Assembly: GCA_944385765.1 (NCBI GenBank)
Contig: CALWYL010000010.1
Location: forward strand, 1-42,729
Direction: 5' to 3'
Origin: an uncultured Oscillospiraceae bacterium
GTDB lineage: Bacteria; Bacillota; Clostridia; Oscillospirales; Oscillospiraceae
Length of the DNA stretch: 42,729 nucleotides
Shown here in pieces: positions 8,867 through 16,407 of this stretch. Both the position numbers and the translations under genes were made by a program. The first letter of the stretch is position 1. Each line of letters opens with the position of its first letter. The notes under the pieces are model-generated. The model did no database searches. It saw only the letters and a program-made list of their open reading frames with translations, and had not been told where the DNA came from.

Positions 8867-9985
8867 TCACAACGCCCTGTAGGCGGTGATAAGCCTGTAT
8901 CCCCCGGCCGTCCCCCGCTCGCCGACCGGCGCGAAGCCCAGCGAGGGCCAGAAGCGGCCCGGCACGGGGTTCTCCCCCGCCCAGGCGAGCCCCGCGCGGG
9001 CAAATCCGGCCTCCCTCAGGGAGCGGAGCAGCTGCCCGGCCAGCTCGCGGCCCAGGCCGCGCCCCCGCGCCTCCCGGCGCAGCATGAAGAGCCCTATCCA
9101 GGCCGTCTCCCCGTCCGGATAGCCGGCCGCCAGGTCCAAAAGGGCCAGCGGCCCCTCCGCGTCCCGCGCCAGCAGGAAATACTTGTCCGCCAGGGACGTC
9201 CCCGGCGGGTGGGCGAGCGTGTCGGCCAGCAGCCTCTCCGCGGTGGGCTCGCTGCGCAGACAGCGGTAATAGTCCCCGTTCCCCCGGCAGAGCTCCAGCG
9301 CCTCGGGCACGTCCCGCTCGCGCAGCGGCCGGACATCCAGCCCCGGGAGGAGCCGGGAGGGGTCCAGCGCGCCCTCCCCCGCCCGCAGGCTCAATATGCC
9401 GGCGCAGAAGGAGACGCGCACAAAGCCCAGCTCAGGGAACGCTCCTCTCAGCTCCTCCGCCACCGGATAGTTCTCCTCGTCGTCCCAGAGCCCGCCGGCC
9501 CCCGCGCGGCAGGCCGAGAGCTCGCCCCGCGTCTCAAAGGCCACGTCGCCCACCAGGACCTCTCCGCCCGGGCGCAGCACATACAGCGCCTCGCGCAGCA
9601 GCCGCAGCATCTGCTCCGTGCTCAGGTGGTGTATGGCGTAGGTGCAGGTGACGAAGTCGTATTTCCCGGCAAGGTCCCCCGGCAGGCCGCGGGAGAAGTC
9701 CCACTGCCTGAACTCCGCCCCGCCCGCGCGGCGCCTCGCCTCCGCCAACATCTCCGCGGAAAAGTCGAGGCCCGTCACGTAGCAGCCCGCCGCGGCGAGC
9801 CTCGCCGCCAGCAGGCCGGTCCCGCAGCCCAGATCGAGCACCCTGGCGCCGGGCGAGGCGCATATCCGGCCCTCTATCCGGGCCATGAGCCCGTCATATC
9901 CGGCGAAGGGATAGCTCCCCGCGCCGTCGCGCACGTCGCGCTCATAGCTGCCGGCCCAGTTGTCAAAGCCCTGGTTGTCAAGCAT
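8867..9985 (-). CDS. SAM methyltransferase fused to a GNAT acetyltransferase
   Basis: A 372-residue two-domain protein. Residues about 1-205 are a class I SAM-dependent methyltransferase: motif I VLDLGCGTGLL (49-59), the acidic LD of GLDFSAEML after strand 2, YDFVTCTYAIHHLS at motif IV, and LRPGGEVLVGD. Residues about 215-372 are a GNAT domain starting DVRPLRERDVPEAL, with the acetyl-CoA loop RREARGRGLGREL (303-315) and FWPSLGF near the end. Start: ATG at 9985, 7 nt after GGAGG; two upstream starts overlap or precede that site. It overlaps the preceding GNAT gene by 8 bp and lies 27 bp before psuG, so it is in the psu operon. Both activities are seen from motifs; substrates are unknown. Confidence 0.88.
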   Translation of the reverse strand: MLDNQGFDNWAGSYERDVRDGAGSYPFAGYDGLMARIEGRICASPGARVLDLGCGTGLLAARLAAAGCYVTGLDFSAEMLAEARRRAGGAEFRQWDFSRGLPGDLAGKYDFVTCTYAIHHLSTEQMLRLLREALYVLRPGGEVLVGDVAFETRGELSACRAGAGGLWDDEENYPVAEELRGAFPELGFVRVSFCAGILSLRAGEGALDPSRLLPGLDVRPLRERDVPEALELCRGNGDYYRCLRSEPTAERLLADTLAHPPGTSLADKYFLLARDAEGPLALLDLAAGYPDGETAWIGLFMLRREARGRGLGRELAGQLLRSLREAGFARAGLAWAGENPVPGRFWPSLGFAPVGERGTAGGYRLITAYRAL

Positions 9986-10781
9986 TCTCATACCTCCAGC
10001 AGACATATTCCCCCAGGGCGTCGAAGCCGAGCGAGAGCGCCGCGGCCTCCCCGGCTGAGCCCGGAGGCGCCATATATGTGACCGTCTCCCCGCTCAGCTC
10101 CGCCAGGGCGCCGGAGAGCAGATCGCGCGCGGTGGAAACATCCCGCGCCGCCAGCCCGAATATCTCCGCCCCGTCGCCGCACGCGCGCAGAAACAGCCCG
10201 GAGTGCACCGGCGAGCCGAGCGCGTAGATACGCCAGGTGTCAAAGTCCGCCGCCAGCCTCTCCGCGTTCCACCAGATATCCGGGAACTGCGCCCTATGAA
10301 ACCTGAGATATTCCTCCAGCCCCGCGCGGCCCAGCCGCGCCGCGCCTCCCCCTCCGGGAGCGCGGCCGCTTAACTCCAGGTGCGAGCTCCGCTCGCACAC
10401 CTCGAAGCCCAGGTCCGCGAGCGCGGCGGAGGCGGTCCCGTTCTCCCCCGCGAGGCCGGCAAGCAGCTCACAGCCCCGGCAGAGCTCGGCACAGCGGCCC
10501 AGCAGGGCGCGGGCAGCGGCGCTGTCGCCCTCCCGGACGAACACTCCCGTGGTCTGGGCATAGGCCTCCTCCGGCAGGGCGAAGAAGGAGAGGGCGCCGC
10601 GCGTCTCCCCTCCCTCGCCCGCCAGGCGGAGGAGTCCCCCCTCCCCGGCGCGCCTTTCCAGCTCGGCCTCCAGGGCCCTGCCCGTGAGCAGAGGATAGCT
10701 CGCGGTCCGCCGCCGGCCCGCCGTCTCCTGGGCGAACCTCAGCAGTTCTTCCGTCACGGCGCTCTCCCTGCTTACCTCCAC
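9978..10781 (-). CDS. GNAT-like protein, probably two degenerate acetyltransferase lobes
   Basis: A 267-residue Ala/Gly/Glu-rich protein. The first half ends in ALADLGFEVCERSSHLEL, the usual close of a GNAT fold. The second half begins again with LEEYLRFHRAQFPDIWW and ends AAALSLGFDALGEYVCWRY, a second GNAT-style ending, so a tandem-GNAT layout is likely. I do not see a clean R-x-x-G-x-G/A acetyl-CoA loop, so one or both lobes may be inactive or bind other ligands. Start is GTG with GGGAGGTG about 7 nt upstream. It sits 23 bp after the psuK-like gene and overlaps the next gene by 8 bp, so it is translated together with the methyltransferase-GNAT protein and may act with it. Confidence 0.75.
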   Translation of the reverse strand: MEVSRESAVTEELLRFAQETAGRRRTASYPLLTGRALEAELERRAGEGGLLRLAGEGGETRGALSFFALPEEAYAQTTGVFVREGDSAAARALLGRCAELCRGCELLAGLAGENGTASAALADLGFEVCERSSHLELSGRAPGGGGAARLGRAGLEEYLRFHRAQFPDIWWNAERLAADFDTWRIYALGSPVHSGLFLRACGDGAEIFGLAARDVSTARDLLSGALAELSGETVTYMAPPGSAGEAAALSLGFDALGEYVCWRYENA

Positions 10782-10804
10782 AGGATTTCACCTCCCGGCC
10801 GGGC

Positions 10805-11740
10805 TCAGCACCCGAACTCCCTCAGCGCCCGCTCCAGGCTCTCCTCGCTCATCTCCGGGCTGATGGTCATCTCGCTGCGGATGGCGACTATGCCGGCCGC
10901 CAGCGCGCGATCCAGCGTCTCCTCCACGGGCAGCCCCCTCACGTGGCCGTACACCAGCCCGGCCATGAAGGCGTCGCCCGCGCCGTTGGCGTTGGCCATC
11001 TCCGTCAGCGGCCGCAGCGCCCGGAACACCCTGCAGCCCCCGCTGTCGGCGTAGTAGCAGCCCCGCTCGCCCAGGCTCACGGCCACCCGCCGCACGCCGC
11101 GCCTCAGCAGCGCGTCGCAGCCGGCGACGAGCCCCTCGTCGGTGTCGGTCTCCACGCCGGAGAGCACCGAGAGCTCCATGCGGTTCGGCTTTATGAGGAA
11201 CAGCCCGTCTATCACCGGGGCGACCGCCCTGGCGTAGGCCGTGCTCACCGGGTCCAGGAACACCGGCGTGTCCCCCGCGCGCTCAATGATGCGCGCCACC
11301 GTCTCCACCGGCAGGCAGGGGTCACAGACCACGGCCTCGGCGGAGCGGATGCCCTCGGCCAGTCCGTCCACCACCTCCGGCGTTATGTGCCGCAGTATGC
11401 CCATGTCCGACATGGCCACCAGCATGTCCCCGTGCGCGTCGAGCATGGAGATATAGCAGCTGGAGCTCTCGCCCGGCACCACTATGAGCCCGGACATGTC
11501 CAGCCCGGCGGAGACGCTCTCCCGGTAGACCATCTCGCCGTAGACGTCGTCCCCCACCGCGGACACCATGCGCGCGCTCACGCCCAGGCGGGAGAGGTTC
11601 TCCAGCACGTTGCGCGTCACCCCTCCCACGGAGGTGTGCAGGTGCCCGGGGTTGGAGTCCCGCATCACCACGCTCACTCGGCTGCGCCCGTGCACGTCCA
11701 CATTGGCGGCGCCTATGCCCAGCACATATTTTTCACCCAA
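10805..11740 (-). CDS. psuK: PfkB family carbohydrate kinase, probable pseudouridine kinase
   Basis: Ribokinase/PfkB fold, about 311 residues. Seen: N-terminal GIGAANVDVHG, the first signature region HTSVGGVTRNVLENLSRLG, and the C-terminal signature NANGAGDAFMAGLVYG with the catalytic Asp and anion-hole Gly-Ala-Gly. Sharing an operon with psuG strongly suggests it phosphorylates pseudouridine to the PsuG substrate; specificity itself cannot be read from the sequence. I choose TTG at 11740 (AAGGGGG 8 nt upstream). A longer start, ATG at 11788, is excluded because it lies upstream of the promoter -10. First gene of the leftward psu operon. Confidence 0.85.
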   Translation of the reverse strand: MGEKYVLGIGAANVDVHGRSRVSVVMRDSNPGHLHTSVGGVTRNVLENLSRLGVSARMVSAVGDDVYGEMVYRESVSAGLDMSGLIVVPGESSSCYISMLDAHGDMLVAMSDMGILRHITPEVVDGLAEGIRSAEAVVCDPCLPVETVARIIERAGDTPVFLDPVSTAYARAVAPVIDGLFLIKPNRMELSVLSGVETDTDEGLVAGCDALLRRGVRRVAVSLGERGCYYADSGGCRVFRALRPLTEMANANGAGDAFMAGLVYGHVRGLPVEETLDRALAAGIVAIRSEMTISPEMSEESLERALREFGC

Positions 11741-11773
11741 AGCCTCCGCCCCCTTTCTCTTCTGGCCCGAGTT

Positions 11774-11802
11774 ATAATATACCTCCATCCGCCCCCGGTC
11801 AA
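11774..11802 (-). promoter_or_regulatory. Sigma-A promoter of the psu operon
   Basis: On the - strand TTGACC (11802-11797), 17 bp, TATTAT (11779-11774). Predicted start near 11767, which gives a leader of about 27 nt to the TTG at 11740 and rules out the ATG at 11788. Confidence 0.75.
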
Positions 11803-11819
11803 GGCCGCCGGCGCCGTTC

Positions 11820-12242
11820 TCATCGCCCGCCGCCCCGCTCCAGGGCGAAGGCGTGCGAGAGGGCCGCCAGGCCCATGGCCTCGCCGTCCATGTCCTCCGC
11901 GGAGCCTATCACGATGTGGTGCGTGAACCTGTGCGGCGACGCCTCGGCTATCACCGCCACGCGCGCGCTGCCGCTGGGCTCCGGCAGCACCACGGAGAGC
12001 AGCACATAGTGCTCCGGCGCGCCCTTTATGCGCCGCGTCCCCGGCGAGGCCACGGCGTAGATATAGCGCTCGGCGAAGCCGGTCTGCGTCCTGCGGGGCC
12101 GCAGCTCCGTATTGGGCCAGCGCGAGAGCAGCTCCGCGCGCAGCGCGCGGTAGAGCTCCAGCTCCTCCCCGCGCCCCAGGAAGCACAGCTCGTCGTCCCT
12201 GATGTTCTCTCCGCCCGCTGCGATTCTCTCTTCCCCTGCCAT
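11820..12242 (-). CDS. DUF5655 domain protein
   Basis: A 140-residue protein whose core matches what I know of DUF5655: FLGRGEELELYRALRAELL, then the basic TELRPRRTQTGFAERYIYAV, the strands HYVLLSVVLPEP, and the ending SPHRFTHHIVIGSAEDMD. The domain often occurs alone or fused to transport- or DNA-related proteins; its function is unknown. The start ATG at 12242 lies 5 bp after the stop of the ArsC-like gene with only a weak ribosome site, so translation probably depends on re-initiation. Last gene of the dus operon; the psu promoter begins 18 bp downstream and no terminator hairpin separates them, so some read-through into psu is possible. Confidence 0.7.
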   Translation of the reverse strand: MAGEERIAAGGENIRDDELCFLGRGEELELYRALRAELLSRWPNTELRPRRTQTGFAERYIYAVASPGTRRIKGAPEHYVLLSVVLPEPSGSARVAVIAEASPHRFTHHIVIGSAEDMDGEAMGLAALSHAFALERGGGR

Positions 12243-12247
12243 GCCGC

Positions 12248-12601
12248 TCAGCCGAGGGCCCTCTCCCAGTCCGCCTGCCTGAAGCCCACCAGCACCCCGC
12301 CGTCGTCGGTCAGCAGTATGGGCCGCTTGACCAGCATGCCGTCCGTGGCCAGCAGGGCGTACTGCTCGTCCTCGCCCATCTCCGGCAGGCGCCGCGTCAG
12401 CTCCAGCGAGCGGTAGAGCTGTCCGCTGGTGTTGAAAAACCGCCTCAGCGGCAGGCCGCTGCGCGCGTGCCATTCGCGCAGCTCCTCCTCCCCGGGGTTC
12501 TGGAGCTTTATGTCCCGCTCCGTGAACTCCAGTCCCCTGGCCAGCAGGAATTCGCGGGCCTTTTTGCAGGTGGAGCACTTGGGATAGCAGATGAATGTCA
12601 T
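12248..12601 (-). CDS. ArsC/Spx family thioredoxin-fold protein
   Basis: A 117-residue protein of the ArsC/Spx/YffB family. The N-terminus MTFICYPKCSTCKKAREFL carries a CxxC pair (Cys9, Cys12) plus Cys5, a Spx-like redox arrangement. The family hallmark region RRFFNTSGQLYRSL and the LATDGMLVKRPILL loop are both present. Possible roles are arsenate reduction, a Spx-type regulator or a general thiol oxidoreductase. The lack of ars genes nearby and the YffB-like length favour an uncharacterised reductase. ATG at 12601 has GGGAGA 7 nt upstream. It sits 14 bp after thpR and 5 bp before the DUF5655 gene. Confidence 0.85.
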   Translation of the reverse strand: MTFICYPKCSTCKKAREFLLARGLEFTERDIKLQNPGEEELREWHARSGLPLRRFFNTSGQLYRSLELTRRLPEMGEDEQYALLATDGMLVKRPILLTDDGGVLVGFRQADWERALG

Positions 12602-12615
12602 TTTTGTCTCTCCCT

Positions 12616-13134
12616 TCAACAGCTGTAGAGTTCCGTATATGTCAGTTTTCCCCCCGGTCTCTCGGAGAGCATCAGGCTTATGCGTCCGGCCGGGGCCTCC
12701 ACCGGGGCAAATTCCAGCCCCGGCGGCTCCGCTCCCGCCGGCGGGACCCTCCTGGCCAGCGTCAGGTGCGGCACGAACCTCCGCTCCTCCAGCGCGAAGC
12801 CCCGCGCGGCCAGCTCGCGCGCCAGACGGCGCTGCGCGGCCTCCAGGGCCGGGTTGGGGGCCGCGCCCAGCCACCAGATGTCCCCCTCGCCCCGCCGGAA
12901 GCGCCCCAGGCGGTCGAAAACCAGCGTCAGCGGCCGGAAGAGCGCCGCGTCCATGGCCTCCCTCGCCGCGTCCAGCCGCTCCCGGGGCTGCTCTCCCAGG
13001 AAGGCCAGCGTGAGGTGCAGGTTCTCCCGCCGCGACCAGTTCCCTCGGGGCTCCGCCCCCCTCAGCCTCCCCTGGAGCGCCGATATCGCGTCCACCGTCT
13101 CCGGGGGGAAATTCACGGCGACAAACAGCCTCAT
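12616..13134 (-). CDS. thpR: RNA 2',3'-cyclic phosphodiesterase (2H family)
   Basis: A 172-residue LigT/ThpR-type 2H phosphoesterase. The two catalytic HxTx motifs are His40-Leu-Thr42 in LHLTLAFLG and His123-Leu-Thr125 in VPHLTLARR. The opening MRLFVAVNFP and the central WWLGAAPNPAL are typical. The family opens 2',3'-cyclic phosphates at RNA ends, and some members ligate tRNA halves in vitro. The ATG overlaps the dus stop codon by 4 bp (ATGA), so the two are translationally coupled. That places an RNA-end enzyme next to a tRNA-modifying enzyme. Confidence 0.92.
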   Translation of the reverse strand: MRLFVAVNFPPETVDAISALQGRLRGAEPRGNWSRRENLHLTLAFLGEQPRERLDAAREAMDAALFRPLTLVFDRLGRFRRGEGDIWWLGAAPNPALEAAQRRLARELAARGFALEERRFVPHLTLARRVPPAGAEPPGLEFAPVEAPAGRISLMLSERPGGKLTYTELYSC

Positions 13135-14126
13135 TTCCTCTCCCCCTCCCGGCCGTACTCCGGCTCCGCCGCCAGGGCACAGCCGCCTATCAGCGCCTCC
13201 GCCGCCGAGGCGTATTCCTCCGGAGAGCGGGATTTCATCAGCCGCTTGAGCTCCCGCCCGCAGCCGGCAAAGGAGAAGCGCAGATAGCTCCAGAGCTCCT
13301 TCATCCTCAGCATCGCGCTCTTCGCCGAGCCGAAGTCCCGCGCGCATGTGTCGTACACCTCGCCGTGGAACTCCCTTATCGCCCCCCTCAGGGCCCCCTC
13401 GGAGCGCCATTTCCGCCCCCTCAGGCGGCCTATCATCGCCGGGTCTGCCGCCAGGCCACGGCCCAGCATGGCCGCGCCGAGCTCCGGATATGCCCCGGCC
13501 AGCTCCCGCGCCAAGCCGGCGGAGAAGATGTCGCCGTTGAAGCAGAGCGGTATGCGGCTCTCCCGCCGCGCGTAGTCGAACCACTCGCGGCGCACCGGCA
13601 GTTTGTACATGTCCGACCTCACGCGCGGATGCACGGTGAGCTCACAGATGGGGTAGCGGTTGTAGACGGCCAGTATGCGCGTGAATTCCTCCGGCCTCTC
13701 CAGCCCCAGCCTGGTCTTTACGGACACCCTACCCCTCACGGCGGAGAAAACCTGCTCGAAAAAGTGGTCCAGCTCCTCCGTGCGGCCGAGAAATCCCGCG
13801 CCCTTCCCCTTGGCCGTCACCGTGCCCGAGGGGCAGCCGAGGTTGAGGTTCACCTCGCCATAGCCCATGTCGAAGAGCGCGTTGGCCGCCCAGACGAAGT
13901 CCTCCGCGCTGCGGCAGAGCAGCTGCGGCGCCAGCTCAAATCCCGCGTTGTTCTCCGGGGAGAGCTCCCTCAGCACCCTCGGCGGGAACACGTGCTCCTG
14001 CGTGGGCGAGAAGAAGGGGGCGAAATACTTGTCCGCCGGCGTGAAATACCGCGCGTGCGCCCGGCGGAAGGCGTAGCCCGTCACGCCCTCCAGCGGCGCG
14101 CAGTACCAGAGCGTATTCTCTCCCAA
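13131..14126 (-). CDS. dus: tRNA-dihydrouridine synthase family protein
   Basis: FMN-dependent TIM-barrel enzyme reducing uridines in tRNA; about 331 residues. Seen: N-terminal CAPLEGVTGYAFRRAH, the catalytic region VNLNLGCPSGTVTAKGKGAG with the active-site Cys, VSVKTRLGLE, the Arg/His strand ELTVHPRVRSDMY, FNGDIFS and MLGRGLAADP for FMN binding, then a helical C-terminal tRNA-binding domain. I choose TTG at 14126, preceded by GGGGAGGG with a 6-nt gap; no ATG is available before the conserved domain. The family member (DusA/B/C type) is not clear. First gene of the dus-thpR-arsC-DUF5655 operon. Confidence 0.92.
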   Translation of the reverse strand: MGENTLWYCAPLEGVTGYAFRRAHARYFTPADKYFAPFFSPTQEHVFPPRVLRELSPENNAGFELAPQLLCRSAEDFVWAANALFDMGYGEVNLNLGCPSGTVTAKGKGAGFLGRTEELDHFFEQVFSAVRGRVSVKTRLGLERPEEFTRILAVYNRYPICELTVHPRVRSDMYKLPVRREWFDYARRESRIPLCFNGDIFSAGLARELAGAYPELGAAMLGRGLAADPAMIGRLRGRKWRSEGALRGAIREFHGEVYDTCARDFGSAKSAMLRMKELWSYLRFSFAGCGRELKRLMKSRSPEEYASAAEALIGGCALAAEPEYGREGERK

Positions 14127-14200
14127 AACCGTCCCTCCCCTCAGGCCCGGCGGCCGCGGCCGCCCTCCGCGCCCGTACGCGGCGCGGCGGGCCCGGCACC

Positions 14201-14229
14201 AGCATATCATGAAGGCCGGCGGGATGCAA
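14201..14229 (-). promoter_or_regulatory. Probable promoter of the dus operon
   Basis: On the - strand TTGCAT (14229-14224), 17 bp, TATGCT (14206-14201); 4/6 in each hexamer. Leader of about 68 nt. Between this and the LysR promoter (14230-14357) I see no gene, only GC-rich then AT-richer sequence. Confidence 0.5.
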
Positions 14230-14357
14230 CTCCTGCCGGCCCAAACAAAACGACCCCCCAGCCGGGAGGCCATTCTGTGGATATGGGAGATAGAAGGGAA
14301 TGCGATAAATACAAACAATGAGGCGTCCTTTCGGACGATGTCAGCATAACACAGATG

Positions 14358-14386
14358 TTGATATTAGAAAAGCGATATTATATAAT
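14358..14386 (+). promoter_or_regulatory. Sigma-A promoter of the LysR gene
   Basis: TTGATA (14358-14363), 17 bp, TATAAT (14381-14386). The -10 is embedded in a 16-bp perfect palindrome. Predicted start near 14393, leader about 32 nt. Confidence 0.8.
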
Positions 14387-14411
14387 ATCTAATATTACAA
14401 CTTATAATATC
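14360..14411. promoter_or_regulatory. Cluster of GATATTA/TAATATC repeats, likely LysR operator
   Basis: GATATTA at 14360-14366 and 14374-14380, TAATATC at 14383-14389 and 14405-14411, and TAATATTA at 14390-14397. The middle pair forms the perfect palindrome GATATTATATAATATC (14374-14389) covering the -10. ATATTAG (14361-14367) also pairs with CTAATAT (14389-14395). The layout suggests negative autoregulation. Confidence 0.6.
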
Positions 14412-14424
14412 AAGGGGGATGTCT

Positions 14425-15303
14425 GTGGAGACCTCGAAGATACGGACCCTGCTCTCGGCGGTGGACCTGGGCAGTTTTTCCAAGGCCGCGGAGGTGCTGG
14501 GCTACACCCAGTCCGGAATAACGCACATGATGAACTCGCTGGAGGAGGAGCTGGGCGTCCCGCTGCTGGTGCGCGGGAACCGCGGCGTGCGCCTCTCGGC
14601 GGACGGGCAGCGGCTGGAGCAGCAGCTGCGCCGCCTGGCGGCGGAGGCGGAGCGTCTGGAGCAGGAACTGGCCCTCCTGCGCGGGGTGGAGCGCGGCGTG
14701 GTGCGCATCGGCGCCTACTCCAGCATCTCCCTCCACTATCTGCCCAGCATACTCGAGCTCTTCCAGGAGCGCTACCCCGGCATAGACGTCGAGCTGTTCG
14801 AGGGGGACGGGCAGGAGATGGCGGCCTGGCTCTCCTCCGGGAGGATAGACCTGGCCTTTATGAGCCGGCAGGCCGGCCGCAGCGACTTTGAGACCATAAA
14901 GATAAAGGACGACCCCATGCTGGCCGTCCTGCCCAAAAACCACCCCATGGCCGGGGAGAAGGTGTTCCCCTTCTCGCGCTTCAAAGATGAGCGCTATCTG
15001 GTGTACCTCGGCCTCTCCGGCCCCGACGAGGACCTCTCCCGGGCCATGCGCATGGCCGGCGTGGGTTCCAACGCGCGCTTTACCTCCAACTTCGACATGA
15101 ACATCGTCTCCATGGTGGAGCACAACCTGGGCGTGACCATATTGCCGGAGCTCATACTGCAGGGCAGCGAACGCAACGTGGCCCTGCTGCCGCTCGACCC
15201 TCCCATGTCCCGCGCCCTGGTCATGGCCATGCGCCCGGAAGGCGGCACCTCGCCGGCCATGCGGCGCTTTATAGACTGCGCGCGGGAGGTGCTGGGCCTC
15301 TGA
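14425..15303 (+). CDS. LysR family transcriptional regulator
   Basis: About 292 residues. The N-terminal winged helix-turn-helix shows LLSAVDLGSFSKAAEVLGYTQSGITHMMNSLE, the standard LysR pattern, followed by the linker helix and a periplasmic-binding-type effector domain from about residue 90 (VVRIGAYSSISLHYLP). I choose GTG at 14425: AAGGGGG (14412-14418) is 6 nt before it, whereas ATG at 14419 touches that site. Palindromic repeats overlap its promoter. No divergent target adjoins it other than the dus operon promoter about 150 bp away. Its 3' end overlaps the convergent gerAB gene by 35 bp. The effector is unknown. Confidence 0.92.
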   Translation: METSKIRTLLSAVDLGSFSKAAEVLGYTQSGITHMMNSLEEELGVPLLVRGNRGVRLSADGQRLEQQLRRLAAEAERLEQELALLRGVERGVVRIGAYSSISLHYLPSILELFQERYPGIDVELFEGDGQEMAAWLSSGRIDLAFMSRQAGRSDFETIKIKDDPMLAVLPKNHPMAGEKVFPFSRFKDERYLVYLGLSGPDEDLSRAMRMAGVGSNARFTSNFDMNIVSMVEHNLGVTILPELILQGSERNVALLPLDPPMSRALVMAMRPEGGTSPAMRRFIDCAREVLGL

Positions 15304-16405
15304 GCAGGGCGGCCAGCGTGAGCGGCACCAGCAGCAGCGCCACCATTGCCAGGTTCAGCGCGGGGACTATGCGCTCGGAGTAGAGCGCGAGGGCGAAGTC
15401 CGTAGGCGCCATGAGCGAGGCCGTGAGCGCCGCGGCGGCCGCGCAGAGCCAGGTCAGCCACCTCCCGCGGGAGAACAGCCCCTCCCCCTCCGGCCTCTCC
15501 GGCAGGGCGAAGGCCAGGCGCAGGGCCCCGGAGGCGGCCATCAGCGCCAGGGAGCACATCACGAAGTCGGAGAACACCCAGAAGGCGGTTATCAGCGCCT
15601 CCAGTCGCTCGGCTATGCCGGAGACACTGATGTTCTTCACAAAGGTGAAAAACGGCAGGTCGAAGTGCGCCGTCAGCTCCGCGCCGAAGCTGCCCAGGGT
15701 CACGGCCACTATCAGCGAGCAGAGCAGGGCCATCAGCGCGCACCAGCGCGCGGAGGCCGCCCAGCGCCCGGGCCTCAGCGGGGCATCCGACTCGATAAAT
15801 GCCGTGTTCACCAGCAGCAGGCCCAGTATGCCCATCGCCGGCGGCGCGCCGCGGAGCACGGGCAGCGCGTCCTCCGCCGTGACCGGCGCCAGGGCGCCCG
15901 CGTCCAGCTGGGCGAAGCCCATCGCCAGTATCAGCGCCAGGGCCAGCACCAGCAGGGCCTTGAATATCTCCGCCGAGCGCCCCAGGGCCCGCACCTTGCC
16001 CAGGGCGGCGGCGAGGCTCATGGCCGCGCCCACGGCGATGAACGGCCAGGGAGCGGTGCCGGGGTAGATGGCCACCGTGAAGCGCGACGAGGCGCTGCGC
16101 AGGGAAAAGGCGGCGTAGAACACCAGCCACAGGGAATAGGCGGCCAGCAGCGCGCCGCCCAGCGGCCGCCCCAGCAGTTTGAGCGCCACCGCGGCCAGCC
16201 CCTCCCCCTGGGAGCGGCGGCGCATGACGGCGCAGACGCAGGCGGCTATCAGCAGCGCGCCCGGCAGGGCCGCCAGCGGGCAGAGCCAGGCCGCGCGGCC
16301 GGACACCGCCGCGCAGTAGCCCGGCAGCAGGCGGGTCGAGGGCGTGAGGGCAGCCACGAAGGCCACAGCCGAGAGCTGGCGGCGGGTTATGCCCTGTGTC
16401 TCCAT
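15269..16405 (-). CDS. gerAB: Spore germination permease, GerAB type
   Basis: About 378 residues, very hydrophobic, ten predicted membrane helices, of the GerAB/GerKB endospore germination permease family (APC superfamily). The start METQGITRRQLSAVAFVAAL is a typical GerAB opening. Characteristic internal stretches are [13 protein letters not shown] and DLPFFTFVKNISVSGIAERLEAL. GerAB is the germinant-sensing, inner spore membrane subunit of the GerA receptor. ATG at 16405 lies 2 bp after the gerAC stop with GGGGGAGGG upstream. Third gene of the ger operon (order A-C-B, as in Bacillus gerK). Its end overlaps the LysR gene tail-to-tail. Which germinant is sensed cannot be said. Confidence 0.9.
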   Translation of the reverse strand: METQGITRRQLSAVAFVAALTPSTRLLPGYCAAVSGRAAWLCPLAALPGALLIAACVCAVMRRRSQGEGLAAVALKLLGRPLGGALLAAYSLWLVFYAAFSLRSASSRFTVAIYPGTAPWPFIAVGAAMSLAAALGKVRALGRSAEIFKALLVLALALILAMGFAQLDAGALAPVTAEDALPVLRGAPPAMGILGLLLVNTAFIESDAPLRPGRWAASARWCALMALLCSLIVAVTLGSFGAELTAHFDLPFFTFVKNISVSGIAERLEALITAFWVFSDFVMCSLALMAASGALRLAFALPERPEGEGLFSRGRWLTWLCAAAAALTASLMAPTDFALALYSERIVPALNLAMVALLLVPLTLAALLRGPAPPARSL

Positions 16406-16407
16406 GC

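Noticed and set aside
9094..9863. Shorter leftward frames within the methyltransferase-GNAT gene
   Set aside because: They are alternate-frame shadows of the fused protein, which has continuous domain motifs.
11741..11788. N-terminal extension of the psuK-like protein from ATG 11788
   Set aside because: It covers the -10 element of the promoter, so it would not be transcribed.
14127..14318. N-terminal extension of the Dus protein to 14318
   Set aside because: The added residues are low-complexity, contain the predicted dus promoter and lie before the conserved N-terminus.
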